From an uncultured Lachnospiraceae bacterium (lineage in GTDB: Bacteria > Bacillota > Clostridia > Lachnospirales > Lachnospiraceae), in assembly GCA_910579495.1 (NCBI GenBank), contig CAJTVD010000016.1, positions 1 to 47,932 of the forward strand: a stretch of DNA of 47,932 bases, given 5' to 3'. Both the position numbers and the translations under genes were made by a program. The notes under the pieces were generated by a model that was not told the origin of the DNA, made no database searches, and saw only the letters and a list, made by a program, of their open reading frames with translations. Shown in pieces: positions 1 to 7,439 of the stretch; the stretch's first letter is position 1, and each line of letters begins with the position of its first letter.

Positions 1-34
1 ATGCATGCCGGCTTTAAATTAAATCCGGTAAAGA

Positions 35-724
35 TTAAAACTTTGCAACGCTGACTTTTACGCCAGGTCCCATCGTAGAAGTAATCGTAACGCTTCTCAG
101 ATACTGTCCCTTAACCGCTGAAGGCCTTGCCTTCACGATTGCCCCCATCAATGCGTCAAAATTTTCCTGGAGCTTCTCGTCTGTAAAGGAAGCTTTCCCA
201 ATAGGCGCATGGATGATGTTGGTCTTATCAAGCCTGTACTCAATCTTACCTGCTTTAATGTCATTGATTGCCTTGGTCACATCCATGGTAACAGTGCCTG
301 CCTTGGGATTGGGCATTAACCCCTTAGGGCCCAAAACCTTACCAAGACGTCCCACAACGCCCATCATATCCGGGGTAGCCACCACCACATCAAAGTCCAG
401 CCAGCCGTCATTCTGGATCTTGGGGATCAGCTCATCGCCGCCCACATAGTCAGCGCCTGCCGCCTCTGCTTCATTGACTTTATCTCCCTTGGCAAATACC
501 AGCACCTTTACGGTCTTACCGGTTCCGTTGGGAAGCACTACCGCACCGCGCACCTGCTGTTCCGCATGGCGTCCGTCGCAGCCTGTCCTGATATGGACCT
601 CAATGGTCTCGTCAAATTTGGCCACTGCCGTTTTCTTCGCCAATGCGATGGCATCCCCAGGCTCATACATGGTTGCACGGTCAACCAGCTTTGCAGCTTC
701 TACATATTTCTTTCCACGTTTCAT
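35..724 (-). CDS. rplA: 50S ribosomal protein L1
   Basis: Ribosomal protein L1 of the large subunit, which binds 23S rRNA at the mobile L1 stalk and in many bacteria represses its own mRNA. The 229-residue product begins MKRGKKYVEAAKLVD and contains the L1 signature segment GKVLGPKGLMPNPKAGTV; the usual length is about 230. The open frame extends 16 codons further upstream. I chose the ATG at 724 because a TAGGAGGA sits about seven bases before it, whereas the alternative ATG at 730 would be one base from the site. It follows rplK by 112 bases in the standard order. An imperfect inverted repeat (CCGG[C/A]TTT) lies just beyond the stop at about 9-29. The downstream rplJ region is outside the window. 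Confidence 0.98.
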   Translation of the reverse strand: MKRGKKYVEAAKLVDRATMYEPGDAIALAKKTAVAKFDETIEVHIRTGCDGRHAEQQVRGAVVLPNGTGKTVKVLVFAKGDKVNEAEAAGADYVGGDELIPKIQNDGWLDFDVVVATPDMMGVVGRLGKVLGPKGLMPNPKAGTVTMDVTKAINDIKAGKIEYRLDKTNIIHAPIGKASFTDEKLQENFDALMGAIVKARPSAVKGQYLRSVTITSTMGPGVKVSVAKF

Positions 725-836
725 TATCATTCCTCCTATGGTTCCAACGACACTACCGGGCACGCCCGGCAATCCGTGTCTCCCAGCCTTCTAATTTTAT
801 ACGATAAAAAGTCTCCCAAATATGCAATAGGGGTTC

Positions 837-1262
837 TTATTCCTCTACTGTAATTCCCATACTTCTTGCCGTCCCGGCGATCATGCTCATTGCTGCCTCA
901 AGGCTTGCCGCATTCAGGTCAGGCATTTTTGTTTCCGCAATTTCCTGGAGCTTTGCCTTGGAAATCGTCGCCACCTTGGTCTTGTTGGGCGTTGCGGAGC
1001 CAGACTTAATGTTGCAGGCTTTCTTAAGAAGCACCGCAGCCGGAGGAGTTTTGGTAATAAAACTGAAACTTCTGTCCGCATACACTGTGATGACTACAGG
1101 GATGATCACGTCTCCCTTGTCAGCGGTCCTTGCATTGAACTGCTTGGTAAATTCAACGATATTAACCCCATGCTGTCCAAGTGCGGGGCCAACCGGGGGA
1201 GCCGGTGTTGCCTTCCCGGCAGGGATCTGTAACTTAATATATCCTTCTACTTTCTTTGCCAT
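837..1262 (-). CDS. rplK: 50S ribosomal protein L11
   Basis: Ribosomal protein L11, which binds the GTPase-associated centre of 23S rRNA and is needed for RelA activation and factor binding. The 141-residue product is full length. It has the N-terminal domain (KLQIPAGKATPAPPVGPALG at about residues 10-29, rich in conserved prolines) and the C-terminal RNA-binding domain (ending MIAGTARSMGITVEE). The start is set by a strong AGGAGGT with seven bases to the ATG. The gene sits between nusG and rplA, the standard arrangement. A 190-base gap containing several small hairpins separates it from nusG. Confidence 0.98.
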   Translation of the reverse strand: MAKKVEGYIKLQIPAGKATPAPPVGPALGQHGVNIVEFTKQFNARTADKGDVIIPVVITVYADRSFSFITKTPPAAVLLKKACNIKSGSATPNKTKVATISKAKLQEIAETKMPDLNAASLEAAMSMIAGTARSMGITVEE

Positions 1263-1333
1263 TGTGGCACCTCCTATTTTAATGCATATTTACCGCCTCC
1301 CGGCTGCAGGCAAAAATGCCCGTGCCTTTTCGT

Positions 1334-1400
1334 GATGCGGCTGCATCGTGGTTTGGCGCAGGAAAATCTCCTGCTCCCACAGCCTGCTGTTTCTGCAGGC
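1334..1400 (-). other. hairpin cluster between nusG and rplK
   Basis: The 190-base nusG-rplK gap holds three short perfect stems in a row: GATGC/GCATC (1334-1347), GCAGGA/TCCTGC (1358-1374) and GCCTGC/GCAGGC (1382-1400). None is followed by a T-run on the minus strand, so they do not look like a classical intrinsic terminator. They could be a processing site or a regulatory leader for the rplK-rplA message, but nothing in the sequence decides this. Confidence 0.35.
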
Positions 1401-1452
1401 CAATGATAAAGTTACTCTATATTTATATGGAATCCTTCCATTATAAATATCA

Positions 1453-1971
1453 TTATGACATTTTTCTTACTTCTGCAAAACTGATTTCCACCGGCGTTTC
1501 CCTGCCGAACAGCTCCACATTGATGGTTGCTGTCTGTTTGCCATAATCCATTTTCTGGACTGCTCCCACGGTATCTTTCCACACACCTGCCACTACCGAA
1601 ATGGTATCCCCTTCTGCAAAATCCACGGAAATATTCTCCGTCCTGATCCCCAGAGGCTTCATCTCCGCTTCCGTTAAGGGAACCGGCTTGCTTCCAGGCC
1701 CTACGAACCCTGTTACGCCCCTGGTATTGCGGACTACATACCATGTGTCATCGTTCATGATCATATTAATTAAAACATATCCCGGGAACAGCTTCTTCTG
1801 GACGGTTTTCCTGGCACCGTTTTTCATCTCCACCACGTCCTGCAGGGGGACACGCACTTCCAGGATTTCATCTTCAAGATGTCTGTTTTCAATGGTTTTT
1901 AAGATATTCGCCTTCACTTTATTTTCATACCCGGAATAGGTATGCACTACATACCAGTTTGCCTCTGCCAT
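1453..1971 (-). CDS. nusG: transcription termination/antitermination factor NusG
   Basis: NusG binds RNA polymerase through its N-terminal NGN domain and modulates pausing, Rho-dependent termination and transcription-translation coupling through its C-terminal KOW domain. The product is 172 residues, the usual length. NGN hallmarks are WYVVHTYSGYE near residue 6, FPGYVLINMIMND near 62 and VRNTRGVTGFVG near 80. The KOW segment is FAEGDTISVVAGVWKDTVGAV at about residues 117-137 (I quote only its landmarks). The start has GAGGG eight bases upstream. It follows secE by 15 bases, the canonical secE-nusG pairing. Confidence 0.98.
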   Translation of the reverse strand: MAEANWYVVHTYSGYENKVKANILKTIENRHLEDEILEVRVPLQDVVEMKNGARKTVQKKLFPGYVLINMIMNDDTWYVVRNTRGVTGFVGPGSKPVPLTEAEMKPLGIRTENISVDFAEGDTISVVAGVWKDTVGAVQKMDYGKQTATINVELFGRETPVEISFAEVRKMS

Positions 1972-1986
1972 ACAAATACCCTCACT

Positions 1987-2223
1987 CTACAGGCTTGTCA
2001 GGAAATCTACGCCGTACTGCATAAAGAAATCCAGCACCGCAATTACAGCTCCCAAGACAACCGAAATACAAACAACCGCAACAGACTGTTTCATCAGTGA
2101 ATCCTTGTCCGGCCACGAAATCTTCTTAAATTCAGCCTTTACGCCCTTGAAAAAGCTGGATTTTTCCTTTTTTGAAGGCTTTGGGGCCTTTGCTGCCTTT
2201 TCATTTTTAGCAGTATCTGCCAT
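1987..2223 (-). CDS. secE: preprotein translocase subunit SecE
   Basis: SecE, the small essential subunit that clamps SecY in the SecYEG protein channel. The 78-residue product has a lysine-rich cytoplasmic head, the conserved amphipathic segment FFKGVKAEFKKISWPDKDSL (about residues 24-43) and a single C-terminal membrane helix (about 47-72). This is the short Gram-positive form. A clear AAAGGAG lies seven bases before the ATG. It lies between rpmG and nusG, as in most Firmicutes. Confidence 0.97.
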   Translation of the reverse strand: MADTAKNEKAAKAPKPSKKEKSSFFKGVKAEFKKISWPDKDSLMKQSVAVVCISVVLGAVIAVLDFFMQYGVDFLTSL

Positions 2224-2251
2224 CTTGAACTCCTTTCAGACACCTGAGAGA

Positions 2252-2401
2252 TTATTTTGTTTCTTTGTGCACGGTATGTTTCCTGCAAAACCTGCAATAC
2301 TTCCTGATCTCCATCCTGTCCGGATGCGTCTTCTTGTCTTTGGTGGTATTGTAGTTACGCTGTTTACATTCTGTACATGCAAGTATGATTTTTGTACGCA
2401 T
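2252..2401 (-). CDS. rpmG: 50S ribosomal protein L33 (zinc-type)
   Basis: A 49-residue gene found by translating the minus strand between secE and the promoter at about 2469-2497. The product begins MRTKIILACTECKQRNY and has two CxxC pairs (CTEC near residue 9 and CRFC near 36), the zinc-ribbon form of L33 as opposed to the Cys-less form. Length matches the family. GGAGG lies seven bases before the ATG. It is the first gene of the rpmG-secE-nusG run, the standard order in Clostridia. Confidence 0.95.
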   Translation of the reverse strand: MRTKIILACTECKQRNYNTTKDKKTHPDRMEIRKYCRFCRKHTVHKETK

Positions 2402-2443
2402 GTTGATTCCTCCAATCTTTTACCGGATTTTTGAGCATAAAAA

Positions 2444-2461
2444 AAAGAGCTTTCTCTCTTT
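2444..2461 (-). other. hairpin at the 5' end of the rpmG transcript
   Basis: On the minus strand AAAGAG-(AGAAAG)-CTCTTT forms a six-base stem followed by more Ts. It lies immediately downstream of the predicted start site of the promoter at 2469-2497, so the mRNA would begin with this stem. It resembles a weak terminator, but at this position a 5' stabilising stem or leader attenuator is equally possible. Confidence 0.35.
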
Positions 2462-2468
2462 ATGGATA

Positions 2469-2497
2469 AGGATACCACACCCTTCACCCTAAGTCAA
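2469..2497 (-). promoter_or_regulatory. sigma-A-type promoter of rpmG-secE-nusG
   Basis: Minus-strand -35 TTGACT (2492-2497), 17-base spacer and -10 TATCCT (2469-2474), with a TG one base before the -10 (extended -10). The predicted start is near 2462, about 60 bases before the rpmG ATG. No other plausible promoter lies between here and secE. Confidence 0.6.
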
Positions 2498-2585
2498 CTG
2501 AAAATTTATTACTGCCTGCTGCCTTTGGGCCGCATATTATGTAGATAATAACGAAAATCCCGTTGAATTTTGTACTTTTCTCCTA

Positions 2586-2614
2586 TTGTATTTGCAAAAT
2601 CCCCGTGATAGAAT
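2586..2614 (+). promoter_or_regulatory. candidate promoter of the FliD-like gene
   Basis: Plus-strand TTGTAT (2586-2591), 17-base spacer and TAGAAT (2609-2614) with an extended TG motif. The start would be near 2621, giving a leader of about 150 bases. It is arranged back to back with the rpmG promoter. No sigma-28-type flagellar promoter (TAAA and GCCGATAA boxes) was seen here. Confidence 0.45.
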
Positions 2615-2667
2615 ATTTTATAAAGTAAGTGTATTATGCCCTGAAACAAAGTCAAATGGATTGGCGG

Positions 2668-2744
2668 TATGCATTTTTGCATATAAAGCCGTTGTTTGCT
2701 TACCGGCTCCCTTTGGGGAGGGTTGCCGGGATGCACAGCAACGG
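2668..2744 (+). promoter_or_regulatory. structured 5' leader of the FliD-like gene
   Basis: The leader can fold into a TATGCA-TTTT-TGCATA hairpin (2668-2683). This is followed by a larger element closed by CCGTTG (2689-2694) with CAACGG (2739-2744). Inside it, CCGGC (2703-2707) pairs with GCCGG (2725-2729), and TCCC (2708-2711) with GGGA (2716-2719). This nested pairing ends about 10 bases before the AGGAGG of the gene, a position suited to translational control. I compared it by eye with c-di-GMP riboswitches and did not find their conserved core, so the class is unassigned. Confidence 0.4.
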
Positions 2745-2771
2745 TTTCATGGAAGAAAGGAGGGGGCGTTT

Positions 2772-4079
2772 ATGGCATACAGTATGGCTCTTAATACTGT
2801 TTATAATCATTATTTAACCACTTACACACCGAAAACTACCAGGTACGATACCCATAAGAAAAGCGAGCTGCGCAGCATTTATAATTCTATCGTCAAACTG
2901 AACAAGGATTCTCCCCTGTATATTTTGGATTCCAGCCGGGAGTCCCGGGAGTTTGCTGTCAGCCTGAAGGAAAATGCCCGGGGGCTGCGCAACACCATTG
3001 CTTCCCTAGGCGGCCTTGACGAAAAGGAAATGCTTGGCAAAAAGGCGGCCTATTCCAGCAATGAGGCAATCGCAAGCGTCTCTTATGTGGGCGCGGGCAA
3101 TATCTCCGGCCCTGCGCCTTCTTTTGACATAGAAGTAACCGCCCTGGCATCCAACCAGGTAAACCTGGGCACTTTTCTGCCCTCTGACGACAAGCTTGAA
3201 CTGGAACCCGATGCGTATTCTTTTGACATTACCATCAACGACTTAAGCTACGAATTCCAGTACAATGTCCATGAAGGGGAAACCAACCGGATTTTACAGG
3301 AGCGCCTCTCCCGCCTGATTACCAATGCGGATATCGGCATCGTTGCCGATGTGTTAGGGGATGATAACGGCAATTCTTCCCTGCGCCTTACCTCCACGGG
3401 CAGCGGCACCAATGGCAACAGGGATTATATCTTTTTTGCATCTGATGACAAGACCAGCAAGCGGGCGGGTACGGTGGATTATCTGGGGCTGGATTTTGTA
3501 TCCCGTATGCCCTCTAACGCGGAATTTCTGTTAAACGGGGAACCCCGCAGCGCTTCCTCCAACCACTTTACCATTGGTAAAATGTTCGAGGTCACCTTAA
3601 ACGGCGTTAGCAGCACGGAAGGCGAAAGTGCAAAAATCGGCCTGAAAACCGACCTGGATTCCCTCACGGAAAATGTAAGCAACCTGATAAATGGCTACAA
3701 TTCTTTTATGGGGGCTGCAGCCAGATATCTGGACCTGCATCCCAGGAGCGGCAAACTGGTAAAAGAAATGGAACATATCTCCCGCCTTTACCAGCCGGAA
3801 CTGGAAAGCTTTGGCTTTACCTTCGAGGAGGACGGACACCTGTCCCTGGACGATGAAGCGTTCAAAGATTCTCTTGTAGGCGACAATAAACAGGCACCTC
3901 TCTCTACCATGAAGGACTTTGCCAACTCCATCCTGCGCAAAACCAACCAGATATCTTTAAATCCCATGGAATATGTGGAGAAAACCCTGGTGGCGTACAA
4001 AAATCCCAATGGGAGGAATTTCCCCACCCCTTATATGACCAGTAACTACAGCGGGATGCTGTTTAACAGCTATTGCTGA
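2772..4079 (+). CDS. FliD-like (flagellar cap / hook-associated 2) protein
   Basis: A 435-residue protein resembling the flagellar filament cap family FliD. Its middle carries the typical beta-rich stretch PSFDIEVTALASNQVNLGTF near residue 118, where a short D2-D3-like region follows. Its C-terminal part has the FliD_C-like helical signature LTENVSNLINGYNSFM near 300. There is no signal peptide, as expected for a type III export substrate. The ATG at 2772 was preferred because AGGAGG precedes it by eight bases; the open frame begins further upstream in the leader. No other flagellar gene occurs in the window, so a cap function is uncertain and an orphan surface protein is possible. A strong terminator follows the stop directly. 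Confidence 0.55.
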   Translation: MAYSMALNTVYNHYLTTYTPKTTRYDTHKKSELRSIYNSIVKLNKDSPLYILDSSRESREFAVSLKENARGLRNTIASLGGLDEKEMLGKKAAYSSNEAIASVSYVGAGNISGPAPSFDIEVTALASNQVNLGTFLPSDDKLELEPDAYSFDITINDLSYEFQYNVHEGETNRILQERLSRLITNADIGIVADVLGDDNGNSSLRLTSTGSGTNGNRDYIFFASDDKTSKRAGTVDYLGLDFVSRMPSNAEFLLNGEPRSASSNHFTIGKMFEVTLNGVSSTEGESAKIGLKTDLDSLTENVSNLINGYNSFMGAAARYLDLHPRSGKLVKEMEHISRLYQPELESFGFTFEEDGHLSLDDEAFKDSLVGDNKQAPLSTMKDFANSILRKTNQISLNPMEYVEKTLVAYKNPNGRNFPTPYMTSNYSGMLFNSYC

Positions 4080-4104
4080 AAAAGCGGGCTTCTGCCCGCT
4101 TTTT
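4079..4104. terminator. bidirectional intrinsic terminator
   Basis: Perfect 11-base stem AAAAAGCGGGC-(TTCT)-GCCCGCTTTTT between two convergent genes. It has a T-run on both strands, so it can end the FliD-like transcript (plus) and the glf transcript (minus). Confidence 0.93.
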
Positions 4105-4129
4105 CTTCTGCCCATAACCTGGCCATTTC

Positions 4130-5266
4130 TCATTTCTTTTCTTCTTCCACCATGAGAAGGGCAGCCTGGATCACCTTATCCATATCATAGTAACGGTACT
4201 GGCCCAGCCTTCCTCCAAACAACACGTTCTTTTCCTTCCTGGCAAGCTCCTGGTATTTCTCAAAAAGCCTGTCATTCTTCCCGTCGTTTACCGGATAGTA
4301 TGGCTCGTCCCCCATTTTCCATGCGGCAGGGTATTCCCTGGTGATCACTGTCCCCTCTCCCGCGCCGAATTCAAAATGTTTGTGTTCAATAATACGGGTC
4401 CAGGGAACCTGGCGTTCCGTGTAATTTACAACCGCATTGCCCTGATAATTGCCACACTCTGGCATATCCTCCTTTTCAAAGCGCAAGGAACGGTATTCCA
4501 GATTTCCCAGGCAATATCCGAAATACTCATCGATCATGCCTGTATAGAGAACCTTATCCCAGGAAATAAAATCTTCCCCTGCACGGGAAGCGTCCTTCTG
4601 CCTTTGGGCAAACTCACGGTAATCCGTTTGCAGCCTTACTTCAATCCCTTTCAGCATTTTCTCAATAACCGCTGTGTACCCGCCAATGGGGATGCCCTGG
4701 TATCTGTCAGAAAAATAATTATTATCATAGGTAAACCGCAAGGGCACCCTTTTGATAATAAACGCGGGCAGTTCCCGGCAATCCCTGCCCCACTGCTTTT
4801 CCGTGTAGCCTTTGATCAGCTTTTCATATACATCCCTTCCGGCAAGGGACAATGCCTGTTCTTCCAGATTTTGGGGCTCGCCAATAGACAATCCCTCAAT
4901 CTGCCCCCTGATCTTCTCCTGTGCCTGCCCAGGCGTTTTCACGCCCCAGAGCCTGCTGAATGTGTTCATGTTAAAAGGCAGATTGTAAATTTCATCCTTA
5001 TATATTGCTATAGGGGAATTTACAAAATGATTGAAATCCGCAAACCGGTTCACATAATCCCATATCTCCTGGCTGGATGTGTGGAAAATATGCGCACCAT
5101 ATTCATGTATATGAATTCCGCGCTTTTCGCTGGTATATATGTTTCCCGCAACATGCCCCCTCTTGTCGATTACCAGACAAGACTTCCCCTGTTGGGACAT
5201 TTCATACGAAAAAACCGACCCGAAAAGCCCGGCTCCTACAACCAGATAGTCAAAATGCCTGTTCAT
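4130..5266 (-). CDS. glf: UDP-galactopyranose mutase
   Basis: Flavoenzyme that interconverts UDP-galactopyranose and UDP-galactofuranose, providing the Galf donor for surface glycans. The 378-residue length matches the family (about 370-390). Visible features: N-terminal FAD-binding motif YLVVGAGLFGS (residues 7-17), the segment HIHEYGAHIFHT near 53, YTEKQWG near 155, and the C-terminal FGGRLGQYRYYDMDKVIQAA block that closes the active site. It starts five bases after the stop of an XRE regulator and is evidently co-transcribed with it. The bidirectional terminator at 4079-4104 ends the transcript. It probably serves the large polysaccharide locus at 17855-40716. Confidence 0.96.
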   Translation of the reverse strand: MNRHFDYLVVGAGLFGSVFSYEMSQQGKSCLVIDKRGHVAGNIYTSEKRGIHIHEYGAHIFHTSSQEIWDYVNRFADFNHFVNSPIAIYKDEIYNLPFNMNTFSRLWGVKTPGQAQEKIRGQIEGLSIGEPQNLEEQALSLAGRDVYEKLIKGYTEKQWGRDCRELPAFIIKRVPLRFTYDNNYFSDRYQGIPIGGYTAVIEKMLKGIEVRLQTDYREFAQRQKDASRAGEDFISWDKVLYTGMIDEYFGYCLGNLEYRSLRFEKEDMPECGNYQGNAVVNYTERQVPWTRIIEHKHFEFGAGEGTVITREYPAAWKMGDEPYYPVNDGKNDRLFEKYQELARKEKNVLFGGRLGQYRYYDMDKVIQAALLMVEEEKK

Positions 5267-5271
5267 GCCTG

Positions 5272-5607
5272 TTACTGCTCCCTGTACTTTTCAAGCTGGA
5301 CGTAATCTTCCATCATTTCCAGAATCTTCTTGCGCCCTTTCTTGTTCAACTGAATGTAATACTGCATTACCCTGTTCTCAAGAATCTTTTCACCCAGTAC
5401 CTCCCCCTTCTCAAGAGAAGAAAAATCTACCGGGTTCAGGCTGAGCCTGTCGCACATGCGGATTACTGTCCCATAAGCCATGCCTTCAATTCCTCTGTCT
5501 AATGCTGTTACCAGAGTACTGTATGGAATTTCCATATCAATGGCAAACTGCCTGACGCTTTTGTACTGTTTCAAAATTTCCTGTTTTAAAATTTCTGCTT
5601 TTGTCAT
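5272..5607 (-). CDS. XRE-family helix-turn-helix regulator
   Basis: A 111-residue DNA-binding protein. The N-terminal HTH is visible at about residues 12-60 (KSVRQFAIDMEIPYSTLVTA, then YGTVIRMCDRLSLNPVDF), followed by a charged helical tail (LNKKGRKKILEMMEDYVQLE) that may mediate dimerisation. The ATG at 5607 is chosen over a longer frame because GGGAGG precedes it by eight bases. It is immediately upstream of glf. A perfect inverted repeat overlaps the -10 box of its own promoter, which suggests autoregulation and control of glf (inference). Confidence 0.85.
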   Translation of the reverse strand: MTKAEILKQEILKQYKSVRQFAIDMEIPYSTLVTALDRGIEGMAYGTVIRMCDRLSLNPVDFSSLEKGEVLGEKILENRVMQYYIQLNKKGRKKILEMMEDYVQLEKYREQ

Positions 5608-5649
5608 CGCAAAGACCTCCCACTGTCCGCAGCTTATTCGCCACACGTT

Positions 5650-5687
5650 TATACTGATAGTATAGCACAAACATAAATTCCCGTCAC
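5650..5687 (-). promoter_or_regulatory. promoter and candidate operator of the XRE-glf operon
   Basis: Minus-strand -35 GTGACG (5682-5687), 17-base spacer and -10 TATACT (5659-5664). The -10 is one arm of a perfect inverted repeat, TATACT-GAT-AGTATA (5650-5664). A bound dimer would cover the -10 and start site, a standard autorepressor layout. Confidence 0.5.
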
Positions 5688-5726
5688 TTAAAAAAATATA
5701 AACTTTCTATGTACGCCCGGGCACAG

Positions 5727-5771
5727 CAAAAGCCTTTGCCCCGCAGTTATTGCCGCTGCAAGGCAAAGGCT
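5727..5771 (-). terminator. intrinsic terminator after sipL
   Basis: On the minus strand AGCCTTTGCC pairs perfectly with GGCAAAGGCT (10 bases), with a smaller inner GCAG/CTGC pairing. The stem is followed by TTTTGC. It lies 36-80 bases beyond the sipL stop. Confidence 0.75.
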
Positions 5772-5807
5772 CCCCATTTCTGCCACAAATTCCCAACAGG
5801 AACCTTA

Positions 5808-7379
5808 TTATGCATTTTTTACGATAAGTATCTTATCCCCTGCCTTTACTTCATCCGTAGCCAGGTCGTTGGTCTGCCGGATAACGGAAACGGGCACATA
5901 ATAACGTTTTCCGATATCCCACAGGCTGTCTCCTTCCTTCACCATATATACGGCTATTCCCGGCAGGGAAGCCATTTTTTCCATATCCGGCTCTGTCACC
6001 ACGATCTGTTCCACAATTTTTTCCTGCCATTTCCGGTAAACGTTGGCCCGGAAATAGAGCACGCACTTAACATCCACTTCCCCATTGTCAATAATTGCCA
6101 CCGTGGCCTGGTCCACAAATGCCTGCACCGGGTAGAGGCAGCTTTCGTTTATGCCCTCCGCCTCCAGCACGTACCGGAAGGGAAGGGAGCCTTTGATCAC
6201 CCCGTACTTATTTTCTTCGTTGCTGCATTCATAAAATATCTGCATGTTCACCACGCCGGTAAGCTCTATGCCGCCTTCCGCCGCGTTCTGCCCCGTAAGC
6301 TGCAGGTTACTTGCCGTGTGGAGGATTTTGTGGAGGATGGCCTTGTCGTCCTCACAGGAAAAATGGCCGCCCAGCTTTGTCTTGCCGCTGCTCCTGGCAA
6401 TCAGTTTCCTGAATTCCGCATTCTTTTCCATCACCGACACTTCTTTTACCACCCCATAGACATCGGAGAGGATATCCACTTTTTCATCCTCGTAAATGCA
6501 GATATCCAAATCCAGGCTCTGTTCAAAAGTGATGACCCTCTCCTCCCCGTCAAAATCCGGGCGTATTTCCACTTCCCGGTCCTCGGCAGTGAAACGGATT
6601 TCCGGTATCATCCCCTCCTGGGCACCGGGGCAGTCCAGGCTCCCCGCAAAGGGCAGGGCAGTCTCATAATGGCAGATTTCCTCTTCTTCCCCTTCCCCCC
6701 TGTACAGGAAAAAGGCGCGGAGCTCTCCCTGGACCCCTATTTTGTCCTCCAGCACCTTAAACTCCACAGCCTCCGGCACGATTTCCGACCAGATCATGGA
6801 GGAAATATTGGGGAAGCTCCCGGGAATCTCCACTTCCTCCTTCACCCGGAAAATGTCCTTTTTCTTAATGGCCATGGCAGCAATGTCCAATGTCTTTTTC
6901 CGGAACTCCACCGGCTCCTCGCTGTAAAGGTCTACTGCCGTCTCCTCGTCGTGGATTTCCTCGCATACCAGGTAAAGGGCCGCCACCGACTGGACACTGA
7001 GCTTCCTGGAATTGATAAGCCCTATGGTCAGGTCTTCCAGCTCCCAGGTAACGTTCACCCCATCCCCGCCCCGGATGCCCTCCATAAAAACCGATTCCTC
7101 AAAAGGCAGGAAGCCCTCCATATCCGCCACATCACTTTTTCCGGAGGCTCCCCCTGCCTTTTCCGCCAGATAAAGCACATGGAAGATCAGGCGTCCTTTT
7201 ACGTTCACGTGGTCTTCTGTGACCTTTACCTCATCAACCGCCACGCTGCCTCTATCCATAATCAGCCGGGATGCATCCGGCCGGGAATCGGATATGATCA
7301 CATCATCTTCAAGAGTCATCTGGGCCTGGGCCTTGCACTTGATATAATCCATATGTATATTCCGCTTAATTAATTCCAC
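5808..7379 (-). CDS. sipL: SipL-like spore coat morphogenesis protein (DUF3794/SPOCS plus LysM)
   Basis: A 523-residue protein built of SPOCS (DUF3794) beta modules followed by a C-terminal LysM domain (YMVKEGDSLWDIGKRYYVP near residue 475 to VKAGDKILIV near the end). This is the architecture and length of Clostridioides difficile SipL. SipL binds SpoIVA through its LysM domain to anchor the coat on the forespore outer membrane and is the clostridial counterpart of SpoVID. DDVIISDSRPDASRLI near residue 24 is the typical DUF3794 entry. The start is a GTG at 7379 with AGGAGG seven bases before it. That ribosome binding site lies inside a 12-base perfect stem (7385-7425). A terminator follows the gene. 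Confidence 0.82.
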   Translation of the reverse strand: MELIKRNIHMDYIKCKAQAQMTLEDDVIISDSRPDASRLIMDRGSVAVDEVKVTEDHVNVKGRLIFHVLYLAEKAGGASGKSDVADMEGFLPFEESVFMEGIRGGDGVNVTWELEDLTIGLINSRKLSVQSVAALYLVCEEIHDEETAVDLYSEEPVEFRKKTLDIAAMAIKKKDIFRVKEEVEIPGSFPNISSMIWSEIVPEAVEFKVLEDKIGVQGELRAFFLYRGEGEEEEICHYETALPFAGSLDCPGAQEGMIPEIRFTAEDREVEIRPDFDGEERVITFEQSLDLDICIYEDEKVDILSDVYGVVKEVSVMEKNAEFRKLIARSSGKTKLGGHFSCEDDKAILHKILHTASNLQLTGQNAAEGGIELTGVVNMQIFYECSNEENKYGVIKGSLPFRYVLEAEGINESCLYPVQAFVDQATVAIIDNGEVDVKCVLYFRANVYRKWQEKIVEQIVVTEPDMEKMASLPGIAVYMVKEGDSLWDIGKRYYVPVSVIRQTNDLATDEVKAGDKILIVKNA

Positions 7380-7425
7380 AAAAATACCTCCTCATATCTG
7401 CTTACTGTTAATGTATGAGGAGGTA
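7380..7425 (-). promoter_or_regulatory. hairpin with T-run that sequesters the sipL ribosome binding site
   Basis: TACCTCCTCATA (7414-7425 on the minus strand) pairs perfectly with TATGAGGAGGTA (7385-7396) across a 17-base loop. Five Ts (7384-7380) and then the sipL GTG follow at once. It has the form of an intrinsic terminator for the pyrD transcript. The downstream arm also contains the sipL AGGAGG, so read-through messages would carry a hidden ribosome binding site. Confidence 0.7.
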
Positions 7426-7439
7426 AATCAAAATATACC

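Noticed and set aside
2236..2487. 83-codon minus-strand frame between secE and the rpmG promoter
   Set aside because: It overlaps rpmG in another frame. The rpmG frame has a ribosome binding site and matches L33.
2668..2744. c-di-GMP (GEMM) riboswitch before the FliD-like gene
   Set aside because: Flagellar context made it attractive, but I could not find the conserved GCAAACC and GACGCAAAGCC elements. Only generic stems are present.
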